A DNA stretch of 64,000 nt from Pseudomonas baltica (GCF_031880315.1 NZ_CP134771.1:1736001-1800000), one strand, 5' to 3'. Counted from the first letter of the stretch, positions 35,541 through 45,321 are shown. Numbers and translations are program-made. Notes: a model not told the origin generated them from the letters alone.

Positions 35541-36878
35541 TTACTCGGCCGCAGCCTCTGGCTTGCGGCGCTTGAGCGGCGCCATGCCATCACCGCTCAC
35601 CAACGGGTCGGCTTTCGGACGATTGACCGTCTTGCGCTTGGTCGGGCCCTTGGCGGCAGTCTTCTTGTCGGCTTTCTTGCCGTCGGCCTTCTTCTTTTTC
35701 ACGCCGACGGCCTTGCCTGATGCCTTGACCTTTTTCGGGCCGCTATAGGTGCCTTTGACCTCTTTGATCACTCGGCGCTCGAAGCTCTGCTTGAGGTAGC
35801 GCTCGATGCTCGACATCAGATTCCAATCGCCATGACAGATCAACGACACAGCCAGGCCTTCGTTGCCAGCCCGGCCCGTACGGCCGATACGGTGCACGTA
35901 GTCGTCACCACTGCGGGGCATGTCGAAGTTGATCACCAGGTCGAGGCCTTCGACATCCAGGCCACGGGCCGCGACATCGGTGGCCACCAGGATCTTCACG
36001 CCGCCCTGCTTGAGGCGGTCGATCGCCAGCTTGCGGTCCTTCTGATCTTTTTCGCCATGCAAGACGAACGTCTTGTATTCCTGCGCCACCAGACGGCCAT
36101 AGATACGGTCGGCCATGGCCCGGGTATTGGTAAAGATGATCGCCTTCTGGTAGGTCTCGTTGGCCAGCAGCCAGTTGAGGATCTGTTCCTTGTGCACATT
36201 GTGGTCGGCAGTGACGATCTGCTGACGAGTGCCCGAGGCCAGCTCGCTGACGTTGTTGATCAGCAGGTGCTCAGGGTCCTTGAGCACCTTGCCGATCATG
36301 TCGCGCAGGCCGGCACCGCCGGTGGTGGCGGAGAACAGCAGGGTTTGCTGGCGGTTGACAGCTTCGTCGCACAGGCGCTGGACGTCTTCAGAGAAGCCCA
36401 TGTCGAGCATGCGGTCGGCTTCGTCGAGGACCATCACCTCGACCTTTTTCAGGTCCAGGTTACCGGCGTTGAGTTGCTCCAGCAGGCGGCCCGGGGTACC
36501 GATCAGGATGTCCGGGACCTTGCGCAGCATGGCTGCCTGGACCTTGAAGTCCTCACCGCCGGTGATCAGGCCGGCCTTGATGAAGGTGAACTGCGAGAAG
36601 CGCTCGACTTCCTTGAGGGTCTGCTGCGCCAGTTCGCGCGTCGGCAACAGGATCAGCACGCGGATATCGACGCGTACCTGGGCCGGCCCCATCAGGCGAT
36701 TGAGCAATGGCAGCACAAACGCTGCCGTCTTGCCGCTGCCGGTCTGGGCGGTTACCCGCAGGTCCTTGCCTTGCAGCGCGAGCGGAATGGCCGCGACCTG
36801 CACTGGCGTAGGCTCGACAAATTTCAGTTCGGCCACGGCTTTGAGCAGGCGTTCGTGCAGGGCAAATTGGGAAAACAC
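35541..36878 (-). CDS. DEAD-box RNA helicase (SrmB/RhlE-like)
   Basis: 445 residues. All helicase motifs are present in order: Q motif (FVEPTPVQVAAIPLAL), Walker A AQTGSGKT, PTRELA, TPGRLLE, DEAD in VLDEADRMLDMGF, SAT, then TDVAARGLD and HRIGRTGRAG. The C-terminal ~75 residues are Lys-rich (KVKASGKAVGVKKKKADGKK), an RNA-binding tail. It unwinds RNA, probably in ribosome assembly or mRNA decay. The start is GTG at 36878 with GAGGT upstream; 49 extra open codons before it are not supported. Confidence 0.93.
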   Translation of the reverse strand: MFSQFALHERLLKAVAELKFVEPTPVQVAAIPLALQGKDLRVTAQTGSGKTAAFVLPLLNRLMGPAQVRVDIRVLILLPTRELAQQTLKEVERFSQFTFIKAGLITGGEDFKVQAAMLRKVPDILIGTPGRLLEQLNAGNLDLKKVEVMVLDEADRMLDMGFSEDVQRLCDEAVNRQQTLLFSATTGGAGLRDMIGKVLKDPEHLLINNVSELASGTRQQIVTADHNVHKEQILNWLLANETYQKAIIFTNTRAMADRIYGRLVAQEYKTFVLHGEKDQKDRKLAIDRLKQGGVKILVATDVAARGLDVEGLDLVINFDMPRSGDDYVHRIGRTGRAGNEGLAVSLICHGDWNLMSSIERYLKQSFERRVIKEVKGTYSGPKKVKASGKAVGVKKKKADGKKADKKTAAKGPTKRKTVNRPKADPLVSGDGMAPLKRRKPEAAAE

Positions 36879-37254
36879 GGGTGTTACCTCGGCGCAGTTC
36901 GGAAATTCAACGGCATAGCGTAACGGTTTCCACGCCAAAGGCCGAATTTCTTTACTCGCCAAGGCTAAATCTCCGACTTGGCTACCGATTGGAGGCGGTG
37001 CTCGCAGCGCTGATCCTGCAACCACCCGCTTTGGTCAATGGGGCAAATTCCCACAAACGTGACAATTTATTACCAAAGGTCCTTCCACCACTCGTCTGCT
37101 TTTTCAGCGCATCTTGTCGTCGAGTTCGACACATTTACGTATGACAACCAGACTCTACGAACAAGGGCTGCCGACGCTTCAGGGCGCCCTTTGCAGGAAG
37201 CAAAAGTGCCAGGGTCAGTCAATCCAACGCACAATCGCAAGGATCAGCACAATA
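36879..37254. other. Divergent intergenic region, 376 bases
   Basis: It lies between the helicase gene and the GGDEF/EAL gene and must hold both promoters. The part near 37050-37140 is AT-rich (CGTGACAATTTATTACC). Open frames here lack ribosome-binding sites. No hairpin terminator was seen. Confidence 0.5.
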
Positions 37255-39864
37255 ATGAATAAAACCAATGCGGATTCGTCTTTACCTGCCCTACCCCAAA
37301 CGCCCCATACCCGCACGCTGGTGGCATTGATCGGCTTGTTGTTCGCCGCAGCGTTTTTGCTCGGCATGGGCGCCCTGATCAACATCGCCCGCAACCTCAA
37401 CAGCGAAGAGCTGCAGAAAAGCTACTTCTATACCCAAAAGGCCCTGGAAACCCGCACTGCGACGTCGGCGGCATTGATCAGCTCCTTTGCCGTCTGGGAC
37501 AGCGCCTACGACCACCTCAACGGCATTGCCGACACTCAGTGGGCCTATAAAGAGCGCAATCTGGGCGATCCGCTGTTCATCAGCAACGGCTACGAAGGCG
37601 TGTTCGTGATCGACCGCAAGAGCACCAAATACGGCCTGCTCAACGGACGCCTCACCGAGGTTGCGCTGTCGCGGTACCTGGACACCTCGCTGGGCAGCCT
37701 GATCGACGCCGCTCAGGATGCCGCCGCACAGGCCCGGGCAGTAGACCGCTTCGCGCTGTTCAATGGCTGGCCGGCGCTGGTCACGGCTGCGGCGATTCAA
37801 CCCGGTGACGACGGCACGCGGGTCGATCCGGCCTCCCTGTCGGTGATGATTTTCGTCGACCAGTTGACCCCGGCCAAACTGCTCAAACTGGGTCAAGCCT
37901 ATGGCCTCACGGGCCTTGCGATCGAGGCGCCAGGGGTGCAGACCTCGTCGCGTCCGCAACTCAATCTGGGCCACACCGGCTATCGCCTGACCTGGGATCA
38001 GCCGCGACCGGGCAACGAGCTGCTGTGGTCGGTGGTCCCTCCCCTATTGGCTGCCGGTATGGTGCTATGCCTGCTGCTGGGTTACTTCTTCCGGTTCGCT
38101 TTGCGCACCTCACAGCAAATGGACTCCAACTACCGGGTTTTGAAAGTCAGCAACCAGGCGCTGGAAGCCAGTGAGGAGCGGTTTCGCGCGGTGGCAGAGG
38201 CTGCCTCGGACTGGATCTGGGAAACCGATGAGCAAGGCCGGATCCTGTACCTGTCGACGCGATTCGTGGCGGTGACCGGCTTTACCAGTGACGACTGGCT
38301 GGGCAAACCCCTCGAGCAGCTGCTGCATTGCGACACGTTGCCGATCGACACCTGGCTGGCCGATCTGCGCAACAGCCAGCCCCACACGGCTCATCTGCGC
38401 TGCACTTACCGAGATCATTGTGCGCAACCACGTTACTGCCGGGTGTCGGCTCGGCCGATACTGCAGGATGGCCAGGTAGCGGGGTTTCGCGGCACGGCGA
38501 GCGATATCACCGACGAAGTGGCCGCCCATGCGCAGATCCAGCACCTGTCGATGCACGACGCCCTCACCGGTCTGCCCAACCGCAATTTGCTGGCTCGCCA
38601 CCTGGAAGAGGCCCTTGGTCGGTTGTCGCATCCGCCCGGCAACCACGGCAATGCCCATGGCCTGACTTTGCTGTTGCTGGATCTGGACGATTTCAAGCCG
38701 ATCAACGATACCCTCGGCCACCCCGTCGGCGATGCCGTGTTGCTCGAAGTCGCCAAGCGCCTGCGCGACGCCACCCGCGAGCAGGACCTGGTGGCGCGCC
38801 TGGGCGGGGACGAATTCCTCATGGTGCTCAGCGGCCTGACCAACGACAAGGAGATCGATCGCTTTTGTGCGCGCTTGATCGAAAGCATGCGCCAGCCCAT
38901 CGTCCATGGCGATCAACAGTTGTACATCGGCGCCAGCATGGGCATCGCCCAAAGCCATCTGCAGGGGCCGGATCCGACTGAACTGATCCGCTGCGCCGAC
39001 ATCGCCCTGTACGCCGCCAAAGCCGAAGGCAAGAACACCTGGCGCTACTTCTCGGCGCAGATGAACGAGGAAATCCAGCATCGCCGCCACCTCGAAAACG
39101 AACTGCGCCTGGCGGTCAAGAACCACGAGTTCATCCTCCACTATCAACCGCGCTACGAGCTCGACGGCATGACCATCGTCTCCGTCGAGGCACTGGTACG
39201 CTGGGATCATCCGATCGAGGGCCTGATCAGCCCCGATGCCTTCATTCCCTTGGCCGAACAGACCGAGCTGATCGTGCCCCTCGGCCGCTGGGTGCTGCGC
39301 GAAGCCTGCGAGACGGCGCGCCACTGGCCGGGCGATCTGATGGTCTCGGTGAACCTGTCGCCCGCGCAGTTTTCCCGCAGCGATGTGGTCGCGGATGTAC
39401 GCGAGACCTTGATCCAGACCGGCCTGCCGGCCCATCGCCTGGAGTTGGAGATCACCGAAAACGTCATGCTCAACGATATCGACAATGCCCTGCACATCAT
39501 GAACGCCCTCAAGGAGCTGGGCGTGCGCCTGAACATGGATGATTTCGGTACCGGTTACTCGTCTCTCGGCTATCTGCGTACCTACCCTTTCGACAGCATC
39601 AAGATCGACAAGCGCTTCATCGCCGCCATGGCCCTGGGCAGCAACGATCGCGCGGTGGTACAGGCGATCATCAACCTGGGCAAGGCCATGGGTTTGAAGG
39701 TCACCGCCGAAGGGGTAGAGACCGAGCAGCAACTGGCGCTCTTGAGCTCCGATGCCTGTCACGAGGTGCAAGGCTTCTATATGAGCAGGCCGATCGACAA
39801 ACTGGCGCTGGGCAGGCTGTCGGCCCAGCAGGATGAAGCTCGGTTGCCCAGTCGTAGCGCATGA
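37255..39864 (+). CDS. Membrane-bound c-di-GMP enzyme: periplasmic sensor-PAS-GGDEF-EAL
   Basis: 869 residues. Membrane segment 1 at about 20-45, a periplasmic sensor of about 210 residues with the CHASE4-like pattern (SFAVWDSAYDHLNG, FISNGYEGVFVIDR), membrane segment 2 near 262-284, PAS at about 303-415, GGDEF near 517 and EAL from about 645. The cyclase motif is intact (RLGGDEF) with an RxxD inhibitory site (REQD) upstream. The phosphodiesterase motifs are also intact (EALVRW, ELEITENVML, MDDFGTGYSSLGYL, TAEGVET). It may therefore make or degrade c-di-GMP. ATG at 37255 has AAGGA upstream. The neighbour gene at 40003 encodes a histidine kinase. Confidence 0.9.
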   Translation: MNKTNADSSLPALPQTPHTRTLVALIGLLFAAAFLLGMGALINIARNLNSEELQKSYFYTQKALETRTATSAALISSFAVWDSAYDHLNGIADTQWAYKERNLGDPLFISNGYEGVFVIDRKSTKYGLLNGRLTEVALSRYLDTSLGSLIDAAQDAAAQARAVDRFALFNGWPALVTAAAIQPGDDGTRVDPASLSVMIFVDQLTPAKLLKLGQAYGLTGLAIEAPGVQTSSRPQLNLGHTGYRLTWDQPRPGNELLWSVVPPLLAAGMVLCLLLGYFFRFALRTSQQMDSNYRVLKVSNQALEASEERFRAVAEAASDWIWETDEQGRILYLSTRFVAVTGFTSDDWLGKPLEQLLHCDTLPIDTWLADLRNSQPHTAHLRCTYRDHCAQPRYCRVSARPILQDGQVAGFRGTASDITDEVAAHAQIQHLSMHDALTGLPNRNLLARHLEEALGRLSHPPGNHGNAHGLTLLLLDLDDFKPINDTLGHPVGDAVLLEVAKRLRDATREQDLVARLGGDEFLMVLSGLTNDKEIDRFCARLIESMRQPIVHGDQQLYIGASMGIAQSHLQGPDPTELIRCADIALYAAKAEGKNTWRYFSAQMNEEIQHRRHLENELRLAVKNHEFILHYQPRYELDGMTIVSVEALVRWDHPIEGLISPDAFIPLAEQTELIVPLGRWVLREACETARHWPGDLMVSVNLSPAQFSRSDVVADVRETLIQTGLPAHRLELEITENVMLNDIDNALHIMNALKELGVRLNMDDFGTGYSSLGYLRTYPFDSIKIDKRFIAAMALGSNDRAVVQAIINLGKAMGLKVTAEGVETEQQLALLSSDACHEVQGFYMSRPIDKLALGRLSAQQDEARLPSRSA

Positions 39865-40002
39865 GCCATGCGGGCCCTGACAGCAGATAATGCGGTCCGA
39901 AAACATCTTTTTACAGCGCACTACGGTCTCGCTTAGACTCCCAGCTACTGTATGCTCGAACCGACGCGAGCCGCTTCCATTTTCTGGGAAATCCACTGCT
40001 CC

Positions 40003-41187
40003 ATGGCGAAAACCGTTGCTGCCGATATCGCCACCATCGGCCGAATCAATGCCGTGCCCGCGTTATTGCAGGTGATCTGCGAGACCACTGGCATGCGCTT
40101 TGCGGCCGTCGCGAGGGTGACGGATACGGCTTGGATCGCCTGCGCGGTGCTCGACAACCTTGGATTTGGTCTGCAAGTGGGTGGCGAACTCGAGCTCAAC
40201 ACCACGTTGTGTGACGAGATTCGCGATCACCACCGCACCATCATCATGGATCAGGCGAGCACCGACCCGCTTTACTGCGATCATCACACCCCGCGCATCT
40301 ACAAGTTCGAGAGCTATATTTCGGTGCCGGTGTTCCGCACCAACGGCGAGTTTTTCGGCACCATCTGCGCGCTCGACCCCAATCCCGTACAACTCAAGGG
40401 TTCGGCCATTCAGCCGATGATCGAGTCCTTCGCGCGCCTGCTATCGATCCAGATGGAAAGTGAAGAAGCCTTCGTCGAGACCGAACAGGCGCTGCTGCAG
40501 GAGCGTCAGGTGGCCGAATTGCGCGAGCAGTTCATCGCCGTGCTGGGCCATGACCTGCGCAATCCACTGTTCGCCATCAACGCCGGGGCCGAAATGCTTC
40601 TGCGCCGCGCCGTGGACGAGCGCAGCATCAGCATCATCGAGCACATCATTACCAGCAGCAATCGCGCTTCGCGGCTGGTCGAGGACGTGCTCGACTTCGC
40701 CCGCGGTCGCCTGGGCTCCGGCATCACCGTGAACATGGTGCCGATGCCCGATCTGGCCGAGGCGCTGCAACATGTGGTCGCCGAAGTTCATCGAGTCAAT
40801 CCGCAGCGGGTGTTCAATCTGCATATTGGCGACCTGCGCGATCTCAAAGGCGATCGCGAGCGTATCACCCAACTGCTCTCCAACCTGGTGGCCAACGCCA
40901 TTCACCATGGTTCGAAAGAGGGTCCGGTGATCATTGAAGCGGACGTCGAAGACGGGATATTTCGCCTGAGCGTGCACAACCAGGGCACGCCCATCTCGGC
41001 GCCGGTGCTGGCGCAACTGTTTCAGCCCTTCACCCGCCATAACGCCGATGCACCGCCCAGCGGCCTGGGCCTTGGGCTGTACATCGCCGATCAGATCGCC
41101 CGCGCCCATGGCGGTCATATGGAGGTGTCTTCGACGGCCGAGACGGGCACGCTGTTCACTTTCAGGCTGGCGCTCAAGCCGGAGTGA
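40003..41187 (+). CDS. GAF-domain sensor histidine kinase
   Basis: 394 residues, no membrane segment. A GAF domain fills about 15-150 (VARVTDTAWIACAVLDNLGF, FESYISVPVF). The HisKA domain has the phospho-acceptor His183 (VLGHDLRNPL). The HATPase_c domain shows NLVANAIHHG (N box) and GLGLGLYIADQIARAHGGHM (G2 box). It autophosphorylates and passes phosphate to an unknown response regulator; none is encoded nearby. ATG at 40003 is taken as the start because the conserved GAF part begins there; an ATG at 39952 adds 17 residues. Confidence 0.9.
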   Translation: MAKTVAADIATIGRINAVPALLQVICETTGMRFAAVARVTDTAWIACAVLDNLGFGLQVGGELELNTTLCDEIRDHHRTIIMDQASTDPLYCDHHTPRIYKFESYISVPVFRTNGEFFGTICALDPNPVQLKGSAIQPMIESFARLLSIQMESEEAFVETEQALLQERQVAELREQFIAVLGHDLRNPLFAINAGAEMLLRRAVDERSISIIEHIITSSNRASRLVEDVLDFARGRLGSGITVNMVPMPDLAEALQHVVAEVHRVNPQRVFNLHIGDLRDLKGDRERITQLLSNLVANAIHHGSKEGPVIIEADVEDGIFRLSVHNQGTPISAPVLAQLFQPFTRHNADAPPSGLGLGLYIADQIARAHGGHMEVSSTAETGTLFTFRLALKPE

Positions 41188-41192
41188 GCCGA

Positions 41193-41687
41193 TCAATCAT
41201 CGCGTAACTCGCGGGTGACTAGCTCCACCAGCCGATCCAGACTTTCATTCCAGCCCTGATGAAACCCCATTGCCTCATGACTGCGACAATCTTCGGCGCT
41301 CCAATGCCAGGCGCTAGCGGTGTAGCGGGTCTTGCCGTGCACGTCCTCGAGTTCGATGACGGCGGTCATGAAGGGCTTGGCCGAGGGTATCCAACCGGGC
41401 AAAAAGGCATCGGTGAACACGATCCGGCGCGGCGCTTCGATTTCCAGGAACACGCCTTGGGTCGGATACTCACTACCATCCGGGGCGCACATCAGGGTGC
41501 TGAACAGGCCGCCGGGCCATAGCTGCAGGGTGCATTCAGGGGTGGTCATGCCGTGGGGTCCCCACCAGCGCTTGAGCAGTTCGGCGCGGGTCCAGGCGCG
41601 AAACACGCGGGCGCAAGGGGCGTCGATCAGGCGGGTAATGGACAGTTCGTAGGCAGGTGAAGCAACGGCGAGGGATTGAAGGCTCAT
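41193..41687 (-). CDS. SRPBCC/AHSA1-family protein
   Basis: 164 residues forming one START/Bet v1-like (AHSA1, activator of Hsp90 ATPase-like) domain: ITRLIDAPCARVFRAWTRAE, LKRWWGPHGMTTPEC, VFLEIEAPRRIVFTDAFLPG, and the C-terminal GFHQGWNESLDRLVELV. The fold binds hydrophobic ligands; roles of bacterial members are mostly unknown. AAGGAAAT lies upstream of the ATG at 41687. It is convergent with the kinase gene with only 5 bases between. Confidence 0.88.
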   Translation of the reverse strand: MSLQSLAVASPAYELSITRLIDAPCARVFRAWTRAELLKRWWGPHGMTTPECTLQLWPGGLFSTLMCAPDGSEYPTQGVFLEIEAPRRIVFTDAFLPGWIPSAKPFMTAVIELEDVHGKTRYTASAWHWSAEDCRSHEAMGFHQGWNESLDRLVELVTRELRDD

Positions 41688-41926
41688 ATTGTTATTTCCT
41701 TCGTTCGGGTTGGAACGCTGACGATTCGCCGGCCCATGATGGCGCCTCAAAGCTAAAATCGGCAATGCCAAAATTCACGACGAAGAGGTCATTTCGTATC
41801 GCCGCTGCGTGCCTGGTCGTAGCCTTTTCACAATTTTTCGATAAGTGGCAATCTACAGTCGACGGGCGCGCCAGTTAGCCCCTGGCGTCCCTCTTCCGCC
41901 ACTCCCTCTAACAACAAGAGCCATCG

Positions 41927-43567
41927 ATGATCAGCGTTATAAGCCGTCGCCTCCCCTCCATCAGCAGCCAACGATTGGTGATGCTCTGCGCCGCAGTGTT
42001 AGTGGCGATCTACAATCTGGCCACCTGGAAAGCCGTTGACGCACTGGTGAATTTTTCGGGTCTCAAGGCGCTGGCGTTCAACCTGTCGTTCGCCGTATTC
42101 CTGTGGGCGGCCTTCACCGTGTTACTGACAGTGGTGTCGTTTCGGCCTGTGTTCAAACCGGTGCTGGTGGTGATCTTCCTGTGCTCGGCGGCGGCGGCCT
42201 ATTTCATGGACACCTACGGTATCGCCATCGATACCGACATGATGCAGAACGTCCTCGAAACCAATCCTGGCGAGGCCGCCGCGCTGCTCAGCCCGAAACT
42301 GTTCGGTTATCTGTTGCTGCTCGGCGTCGTTCCCGCGCTGTTGGTCTGCTGCTGGCCAGTGGTGTATCGGCGCTGGTTACCGGGGCTGATCAACAAGGTG
42401 TTGGTGATCGTTGGTTGTCTGGTGCTGGTGGCAGCATCGGTGGGCAGCTTCTATTCCACCTACGCGCCGATCTTCCGCCAGCAGGACAAGCTCACGCACT
42501 TCATCAACCCGACCAACTATATCTACGCCAGCAACCGCCTGATCAAACAACGCTTCGCCATCAAGGAAAACCTGGTGGTGCAGAAGATCGGCGAAGACGC
42601 CGTGCTGAGCAACGCGGCCCTGCAGCGCCCGAAAAAACAGCTGATGATCTTCGTGGTCGGTGAAACCGCTCGCGCCGACCACTTCTCGCTCAATGGCTAT
42701 GCGCGCGAGACCAACCCGGAGCTGTCCAAGCTCAATATCCTCAATTACACCCAGGTGCATTCCTGCGGGACCTCGACTGCGGTGTCGGTACCCTGCATGT
42801 TCTCGATGTTCCCGCGCAAGGATTACAGCGACAAGAAAGGCAAGACCTACGAGGGCCTGCTGGACGTGATGCAGCGCGCCGGCGTCCAGGTGCTGTGGCT
42901 CGACAACAACAGCGACTGCAAGGGTGCCTGCCTGCGCGTGCCGCACAAGGACATCCCCAAGAACCAGCCGAGCGCCTTCTGCGATGGCAATCGCTGCCTG
43001 GACGAATCGCTGCTGGTGGGCCTGCAGCCTTATGTCGACAGCCTGAAGGACAACGCCATCATCGTCCTGCACGCAGACGGCAGTCACGGCCCGGAATATT
43101 ACGATCGCTACCCTACCGATCAGGAGCGCTTCAAGCCGGTCTGTCACACCAACCAGCTAGGCAGTTGCAGCAAGGACGAACTGGTCAACGTGTATGACAA
43201 CACGATTCTTTACACCGACCACTTCCTCGCGCAGGTAGTGAACTTCCTGAAGAAGAATCAGGACAAGTACGACACCTCGATGATTTACATCTCCGATCAC
43301 GGCGAATCCTTGGGCGAGAACGGCATGTACCTGCATGCAGCGCCTTACGCGATTGCGCCAGAGGCGCAGATTCACGTGCCGATGGTGATGTGGTTCGGTG
43401 ACGGCACCTTGCCGGCGGCAGGTGTTGATCGCGACTGCCTGGCGAACAAGCGCGACCAGGCGGACTTGAGCCAGGACTACATGTTCCACTCGGTGCTGGG
43501 GCTGTTTTCGGTGCAAACGGCGGTCTATCAGCCGGCGCTGGATATCTTCCACAGTTGCAAGCGCTGA
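41927..43567 (+). CDS. eptA: Lipid A phosphoethanolamine transferase
   Basis: 546 residues. Five N-terminal membrane segments (to about residue 180) and a periplasmic alkaline-phosphatase-like domain. Catalytic Thr282 (CGTSTAVSVPCMFS) is followed by other zinc-site residues in VVGETARADH and DHGESLGENGMYLHA, and by disulfide cysteines around SDCKGACLRVP. It transfers phosphoethanolamine from phosphatidylethanolamine to lipid A phosphates, which lowers the negative charge and raises tolerance to cationic peptides and polymyxin. ATG at 41927. No pmrAB/two-component genes lie next to it, so its control is not visible. Confidence 0.93.
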   Translation: MISVISRRLPSISSQRLVMLCAAVLVAIYNLATWKAVDALVNFSGLKALAFNLSFAVFLWAAFTVLLTVVSFRPVFKPVLVVIFLCSAAAAYFMDTYGIAIDTDMMQNVLETNPGEAAALLSPKLFGYLLLLGVVPALLVCCWPVVYRRWLPGLINKVLVIVGCLVLVAASVGSFYSTYAPIFRQQDKLTHFINPTNYIYASNRLIKQRFAIKENLVVQKIGEDAVLSNAALQRPKKQLMIFVVGETARADHFSLNGYARETNPELSKLNILNYTQVHSCGTSTAVSVPCMFSMFPRKDYSDKKGKTYEGLLDVMQRAGVQVLWLDNNSDCKGACLRVPHKDIPKNQPSAFCDGNRCLDESLLVGLQPYVDSLKDNAIIVLHADGSHGPEYYDRYPTDQERFKPVCHTNQLGSCSKDELVNVYDNTILYTDHFLAQVVNFLKKNQDKYDTSMIYISDHGESLGENGMYLHAAPYAIAPEAQIHVPMVMWFGDGTLPAAGVDRDCLANKRDQADLSQDYMFHSVLGLFSVQTAVYQPALDIFHSCKR

Positions 43568-43615
43568 TTCACCGGGGCCTGGATTGGCGAAGAGGCCGGC
43601 CGCATCACTTCAACT

Positions 43616-44260
43616 TCATGATGCGGCCCCAAGAATGAACTCGCGGTACCCCGACATGATCACGAACACCGCGAACCACACGAAAATCCCCGCCGACACC
43701 AGATACGACACCTTCAGCAGGCGCGCGCCCAGCAGCTTGCCGCCCTGACTGGCGACGCCGCATAACGCCAGACACCACAACACCCCGGCACTGAAGAACC
43801 CGCCCAGAAACAACCCGGTGCCCATCGGCCCCGAGGCCCCAGCGCGGGAAATCAACACGCCGCCGACCGCCGCAAACCACAGAATCGCACTGGGTGACGA
43901 CATCGCCAGGAACACCCCACGGCCAAACGCTCTGATCGACGACCGCTGCCCGGCCTCGCCCGCCACTGCCAGCTCGTTGCTGCTAGTGACTGCCGACACC
44001 AGCATGCGCACGGCAAACCAGATCAACAACGCCGAACCGCCGAGCCACAGCACCCAGCGCACGCTTTGGTATTGCAGCAGCACCGTCATGCCTGCCAGTG
44101 CCAGTACGGCATAGGCCAGATCACCGAAACAGGTGCCAAGGCCCAACCAGAACCCAGGCAAAAAGCCCCGCTGCATGGCCAGCGTGATCATGGCGATGTT
44201 CGCCACACCGATATCCAGGCACAACGACAGGCTCAGCAAGAAGCCACTGGTGAATTGCAT
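43616..44260 (-). CDS. LysE-family translocator
   Basis: 214 residues, six membrane segments. LysE/RhtB pattern: SGFLLSLSLCLDIGVANIAM, GFWLGLGTCFGDLAYAVLAL, FLAMSSPSAILWFAAVGG. Exports amino acids or related small molecules from the cytoplasm. ATG at 44260 has TGGAA 8 bases upstream; an ATG at 44272 is four codons earlier. The long open frame further upstream runs through REP sequence and is rejected. Substrate unknown. Confidence 0.85.
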   Translation of the reverse strand: MQFTSGFLLSLSLCLDIGVANIAMITLAMQRGFLPGFWLGLGTCFGDLAYAVLALAGMTVLLQYQSVRWVLWLGGSALLIWFAVRMLVSAVTSSNELAVAGEAGQRSSIRAFGRGVFLAMSSPSAILWFAAVGGVLISRAGASGPMGTGLFLGGFFSAGVLWCLALCGVASQGGKLLGARLLKVSYLVSAGIFVWFAVFVIMSGYREFILGAAS

Positions 44261-44360
44261 GGCGGGTTCCATCGCATCAGTTATCAAGCCGGGCAGAATA
44301 CCTGCATGTCCTGCAAACTTGAACGATGGGTGCGAGTCCTGGGTTCTCATGCATGCGCAT

Positions 44361-44390
44361 TTTCGCGGGCAAGCCTTGCTCCCGCGGTGC
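44361..44390. repeat. REP element
   Basis: TTCGCGGGCAAGCCTTGCTC then CCGCGG, the same core as the other copies in the window; faces the copy at 44511. Confidence 0.8.
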
Positions 44391-44510
44391 CAGCAGACGC
44401 ATAGTCGTACCAGGTGCAAGAGTCTATGGTCAGCCGCAGGAGCGGGTGCGATGCTGCGGGCATCTTCGCCGTCGAACACGCCCACAGTGCAAACCGATCC
44501 TGAGTCGTGC

Positions 44511-44545
44511 AGCTGTGGGAGCAAAGCGTGCTCGCGTAGGGGCCG
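44511..44545. repeat. REP element
   Basis: CTGTGGGAGCAAAGCGTGCT then CGCGTAGGGGCC, an inverted partner of the copy at 44361, slightly diverged. Confidence 0.78.
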
Positions 44546-44600
44546 CTATCCCCGCCCGATGAACCTACTGGCTCCCCCCAAAAAATCGGAGAAAACCCAG

Positions 44601-45263
44601 GTGCAATACACCCTAGGCCTGTTCGACGATCTGCCCGGCGCACCGGGTGGCGTGCGCGCCATCGGCGGTCAGGCATTCGTGCTCGAAGGCTTCGCCCTGC
44701 CCTACATCGCCGCGCTGCTGCCATTGCTGGACAGCATCAAACGCCGCGCACAGATCCGTCACATGGTCACCCCTGGCGGTTTCACCATGTCCGTCGGCCT
44801 CACCAATTGCGGGTCCCTCGGCTGGGTCAGCGACCGCCAGGGTTACCGCTACTCGGCCGTCGATCCCCTAAGCGGCGAGCCTTGGCCCGCGCTGCCGCCG
44901 CTGATGCTGGAACTGGCGCGCGAGGCCGCGCAGAAAGCCGGTTTCGAGCACTTCGATCCGGATGCCTGCCTGATCAATCACTACGCGCCGGGTGCGCGCA
45001 TGTCACTGCATCAGGACCGCGACGAAAAACAACTGGGCGAACCCATTGTTTCTGTTTCATTGGGCTTGCCTGCGACGTTTTTATTTGGTGGCTTCGAGCG
45101 CAGCGACCGTACCCAGCGTGTTCCGCTGGTCCATGGCGACGTAGTGGTATGGGGCGGTGCCGACCGGCTGCGCTTTCATGGCGTATTACCGATCAAACCT
45201 GCCGAGCATTCATTGCTGGGCCCTTGGAGGATCAATTGCACTTTTCGCAAGGCAGGGCATTAA
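44601..45263 (+). CDS. alkB: DNA/RNA alkylation repair dioxygenase AlkB
   Basis: 220 residues (E. coli AlkB is 216). An Fe(II)/2-oxoglutarate dioxygenase that removes methyl groups from 1-methyladenine and 3-methylcytosine. Iron ligands His137 and Asp139 (LHQDRDE) and His193 (RFHGVLPI) match E. coli H131, D133 and H187 with a constant offset. Other stretches shared with E. coli are HMVTPGGFTMSVGLTNCG, DACLINHYAPGA and PIVSVSLGLPA. The start is taken as GTG at 44601 because GGAG lies 9 bases upstream; ATG at 44559 is the alternative. Not next to ada, so SOS or adaptive control is not evident here. A terminator follows. Confidence 0.94.
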   Translation: MQYTLGLFDDLPGAPGGVRAIGGQAFVLEGFALPYIAALLPLLDSIKRRAQIRHMVTPGGFTMSVGLTNCGSLGWVSDRQGYRYSAVDPLSGEPWPALPPLMLELAREAAQKAGFEHFDPDACLINHYAPGARMSLHQDRDEKQLGEPIVSVSLGLPATFLFGGFERSDRTQRVPLVHGDVVVWGGADRLRFHGVLPIKPAEHSLLGPWRINCTFRKAGH

Positions 45264-45274
45264 AGTTCGAATAC

Positions 45275-45303
45275 AAAAAGCCCCAGCTGCTGCTGGGGCT
45301 TTT
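45275..45303. terminator. Bidirectional terminator between alkB and the DUF2790 gene
   Basis: AGCCCCAGC (45279-45287), loop TGCT, GCTGGGGCT (45292-45300). An A-run before and TTT after make it usable from both sides, as expected between convergent genes. Confidence 0.88.
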
Positions 45304-45321
45304 GGCGTAACAATTAACACA

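Larger units (their letters stand above)
44261..44600. other. Divergent intergenic region with two REP copies, 340 bases
   Basis: It holds two inverted REP copies (44361-44390 and 44511-44545) about 120 bases apart, and the promoters of the LysE gene and alkB. The sequence between the REPs has no supported open frame. Confidence 0.55.

Noticed and set aside
38110..39996. 628-codon minus-strand frame opposite the GGDEF/EAL gene
   Set aside because: Shadow; the plus strand carries complete PAS, GGDEF and EAL motifs.
41765..41878. 37-codon plus frame with a hydrophobic stretch, upstream of eptA
   Set aside because: It looks a little like a signal peptide, but no ribosome-binding site precedes the ATG and no family resemblance was seen.
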